A stretch of DNA of 64,000 nt, from NCBI GenBank assembly GCA_964291485.2, contig OZ220224.1:3906001-3970000 (forward strand). The letters are read 5' to 3'. Both the position numbers and the translations under genes were made by a program. Numbering within the stretch: the stretch's first letter is position 1; each line of letters begins with the position of its first letter. Of the stretch, positions 63,578 through 64,000 are shown one piece after another. This DNA is from Kistimonas sp964291485. Lineage in GTDB: Bacteria > Pseudomonadota > Gammaproteobacteria > Pseudomonadales > Endozoicomonadaceae. The notes under the pieces were generated by a model, which saw only the letters and a list, made by a program, of their open reading frames with translations, was not told the DNA's origin and made no database searches.

Positions 63578-64000
63578 ATGCATATACTCAATGACCGCTA
63601 TGTAGATCCAAACAAAATCAATACATCAGCCTTGCCTAAGGAACTCGCGGCAAGGCTCGGCGATCTTTATCAACGGTTTTATAATGAAGCGCTGCATGAA
63701 TTTGATTATCTAGCCTGCGAGCATTCCCGGGAATTTGCACGCTACATCAAAATCGTAGAAAAACTGACGGCCTTTGATCCGAAACAATTAACGGATCATA
63801 ACGACTCTTTGGCGTTCTGGTTGAATCTCTACAACGGTCTGGCAATACACGACATCATTCACAATAATATTGGCGATAGCGTTAACAGCTGCAAAACCTT
63901 TTTTACCAAAAACAGCTACAAACTGGCAGATGGTGTCTATTCCCTGGACGATATTGAACACGGCATCCTGCGCAATAACCATCCCAAGTATGCATCTCTC
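63578..64000 (+). CDS. DUF547-domain protein, copy 2, cut by the window edge
   Basis: Reading from the ATG at 63578, which has AGGA seven bases before it, gives 141 codons with no stop. It repeats copy 1 throughout: MHILNDRYVD against MEILNSGYLK, LAFWLNLYNGLAIHDIIHNN, NSYKLADGVYSLDDIEHGIL. It is a tandem duplicate in the same operon. The 3' end lies beyond the window. Confidence 0.8.
   Translation, partial: MHILNDRYVDPNKINTSALPKELAARLGDLYQRFYNEALHEFDYLACEHSREFARYIKIVEKLTAFDPKQLTDHNDSLAFWLNLYNGLAIHDIIHNNIGDSVNSCKTFFTKNSYKLADGVYSLDDIEHGILRNNHPKYASL

Noticed and set aside
1..64000. tRNA, rRNA, CRISPR arrays, prophage or integrase genes
   Set aside because: No cloverleaf-like sequence, repeat-spacer array, integrase or phage structural gene was seen while reading the gaps and gene list.

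Overview
The window reads as the chromosome of a marine, host-associated gammaproteobacterium. The order lptD-surA-pdxA-rsmA-apaG-apaH with amgK-murU divergent beside it, rpe-gph next to trpE, and pilC, pilD and coaE are typical of the Pseudomonas/Oceanospirillales side of the class. Eukaryotic-type RING and F-box/beta-propeller genes, a betaine importer and an anaerobic choline lyase fit a symbiont such as Endozoicomonas. That genus is an inference from content, not a database match.

Left part (1-14.2 kb): a glycine betaine ABC importer (proX-proW-proV, cut by the window edge) with a divergent MarR regulator; trpE, gph and rpe; a secreted protein of unknown role; djlA; and the murU-amgK cell-wall recycling pair. 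Two AT-rich blocks break this housekeeping backbone. A tandem set of RING-type membrane proteins (two genes plus a third C-terminal fragment) lies between gph and trpE. An F-box plus beta-propeller gene lies between amgK and lptD. Both look like host-directed ubiquitin-pathway mimics.

Centre (14.4-23.1 kb): lptD, surA, pdxA, rsmA, apaG, apaH in one direction, then pilC. The next pilus gene, pilD (followed by coaE), lies 27 kb further on in the same orientation, so the segment between looks like inserted or rearranged accessory DNA.

That 23-50 kb segment holds purE-purK; the fused remains of a divergent LysR regulator / bicarbonate transporter pair; a Gfo/Idh oxidoreductase; an SMR efflux gene; a compact choline TMA-lyase microcompartment operon (three hexameric shell proteins, cutC, cutD, acylating aldehyde dehydrogenase) with an FNR-type box upstream; a divergent DMT transporter with a small partner; a ferritin-like gene; insertion sequence relics; a ribose-type sugar ABC importer with xylulokinase behind a perfect FNR consensus; and a catabolic set (transporter, fused iron-sulfur serine dehydratase, DapA-type lyase, aldehyde dehydrogenase, PuuR-type regulator) whose substrate I cannot name. 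The anaerobic glycyl radical enzyme and the FNR boxes suggest a life that includes low-oxygen phases with access to host choline.

Right part (50-64 kb): pilD-coaE, a TetR regulator, an exported protein, a dicarboxylate-type symporter, an AT-rich serine-rich gene split by an A8GGA8 tract and then hit at its 3' end by a complete IS5-type element with a CTAA duplication, a proline dipeptidase, a PepSY protein with a two-component system, bioA, and tandem DUF547 genes, the second cut by the window edge. I saw no rRNA, tRNA or CRISPR array.
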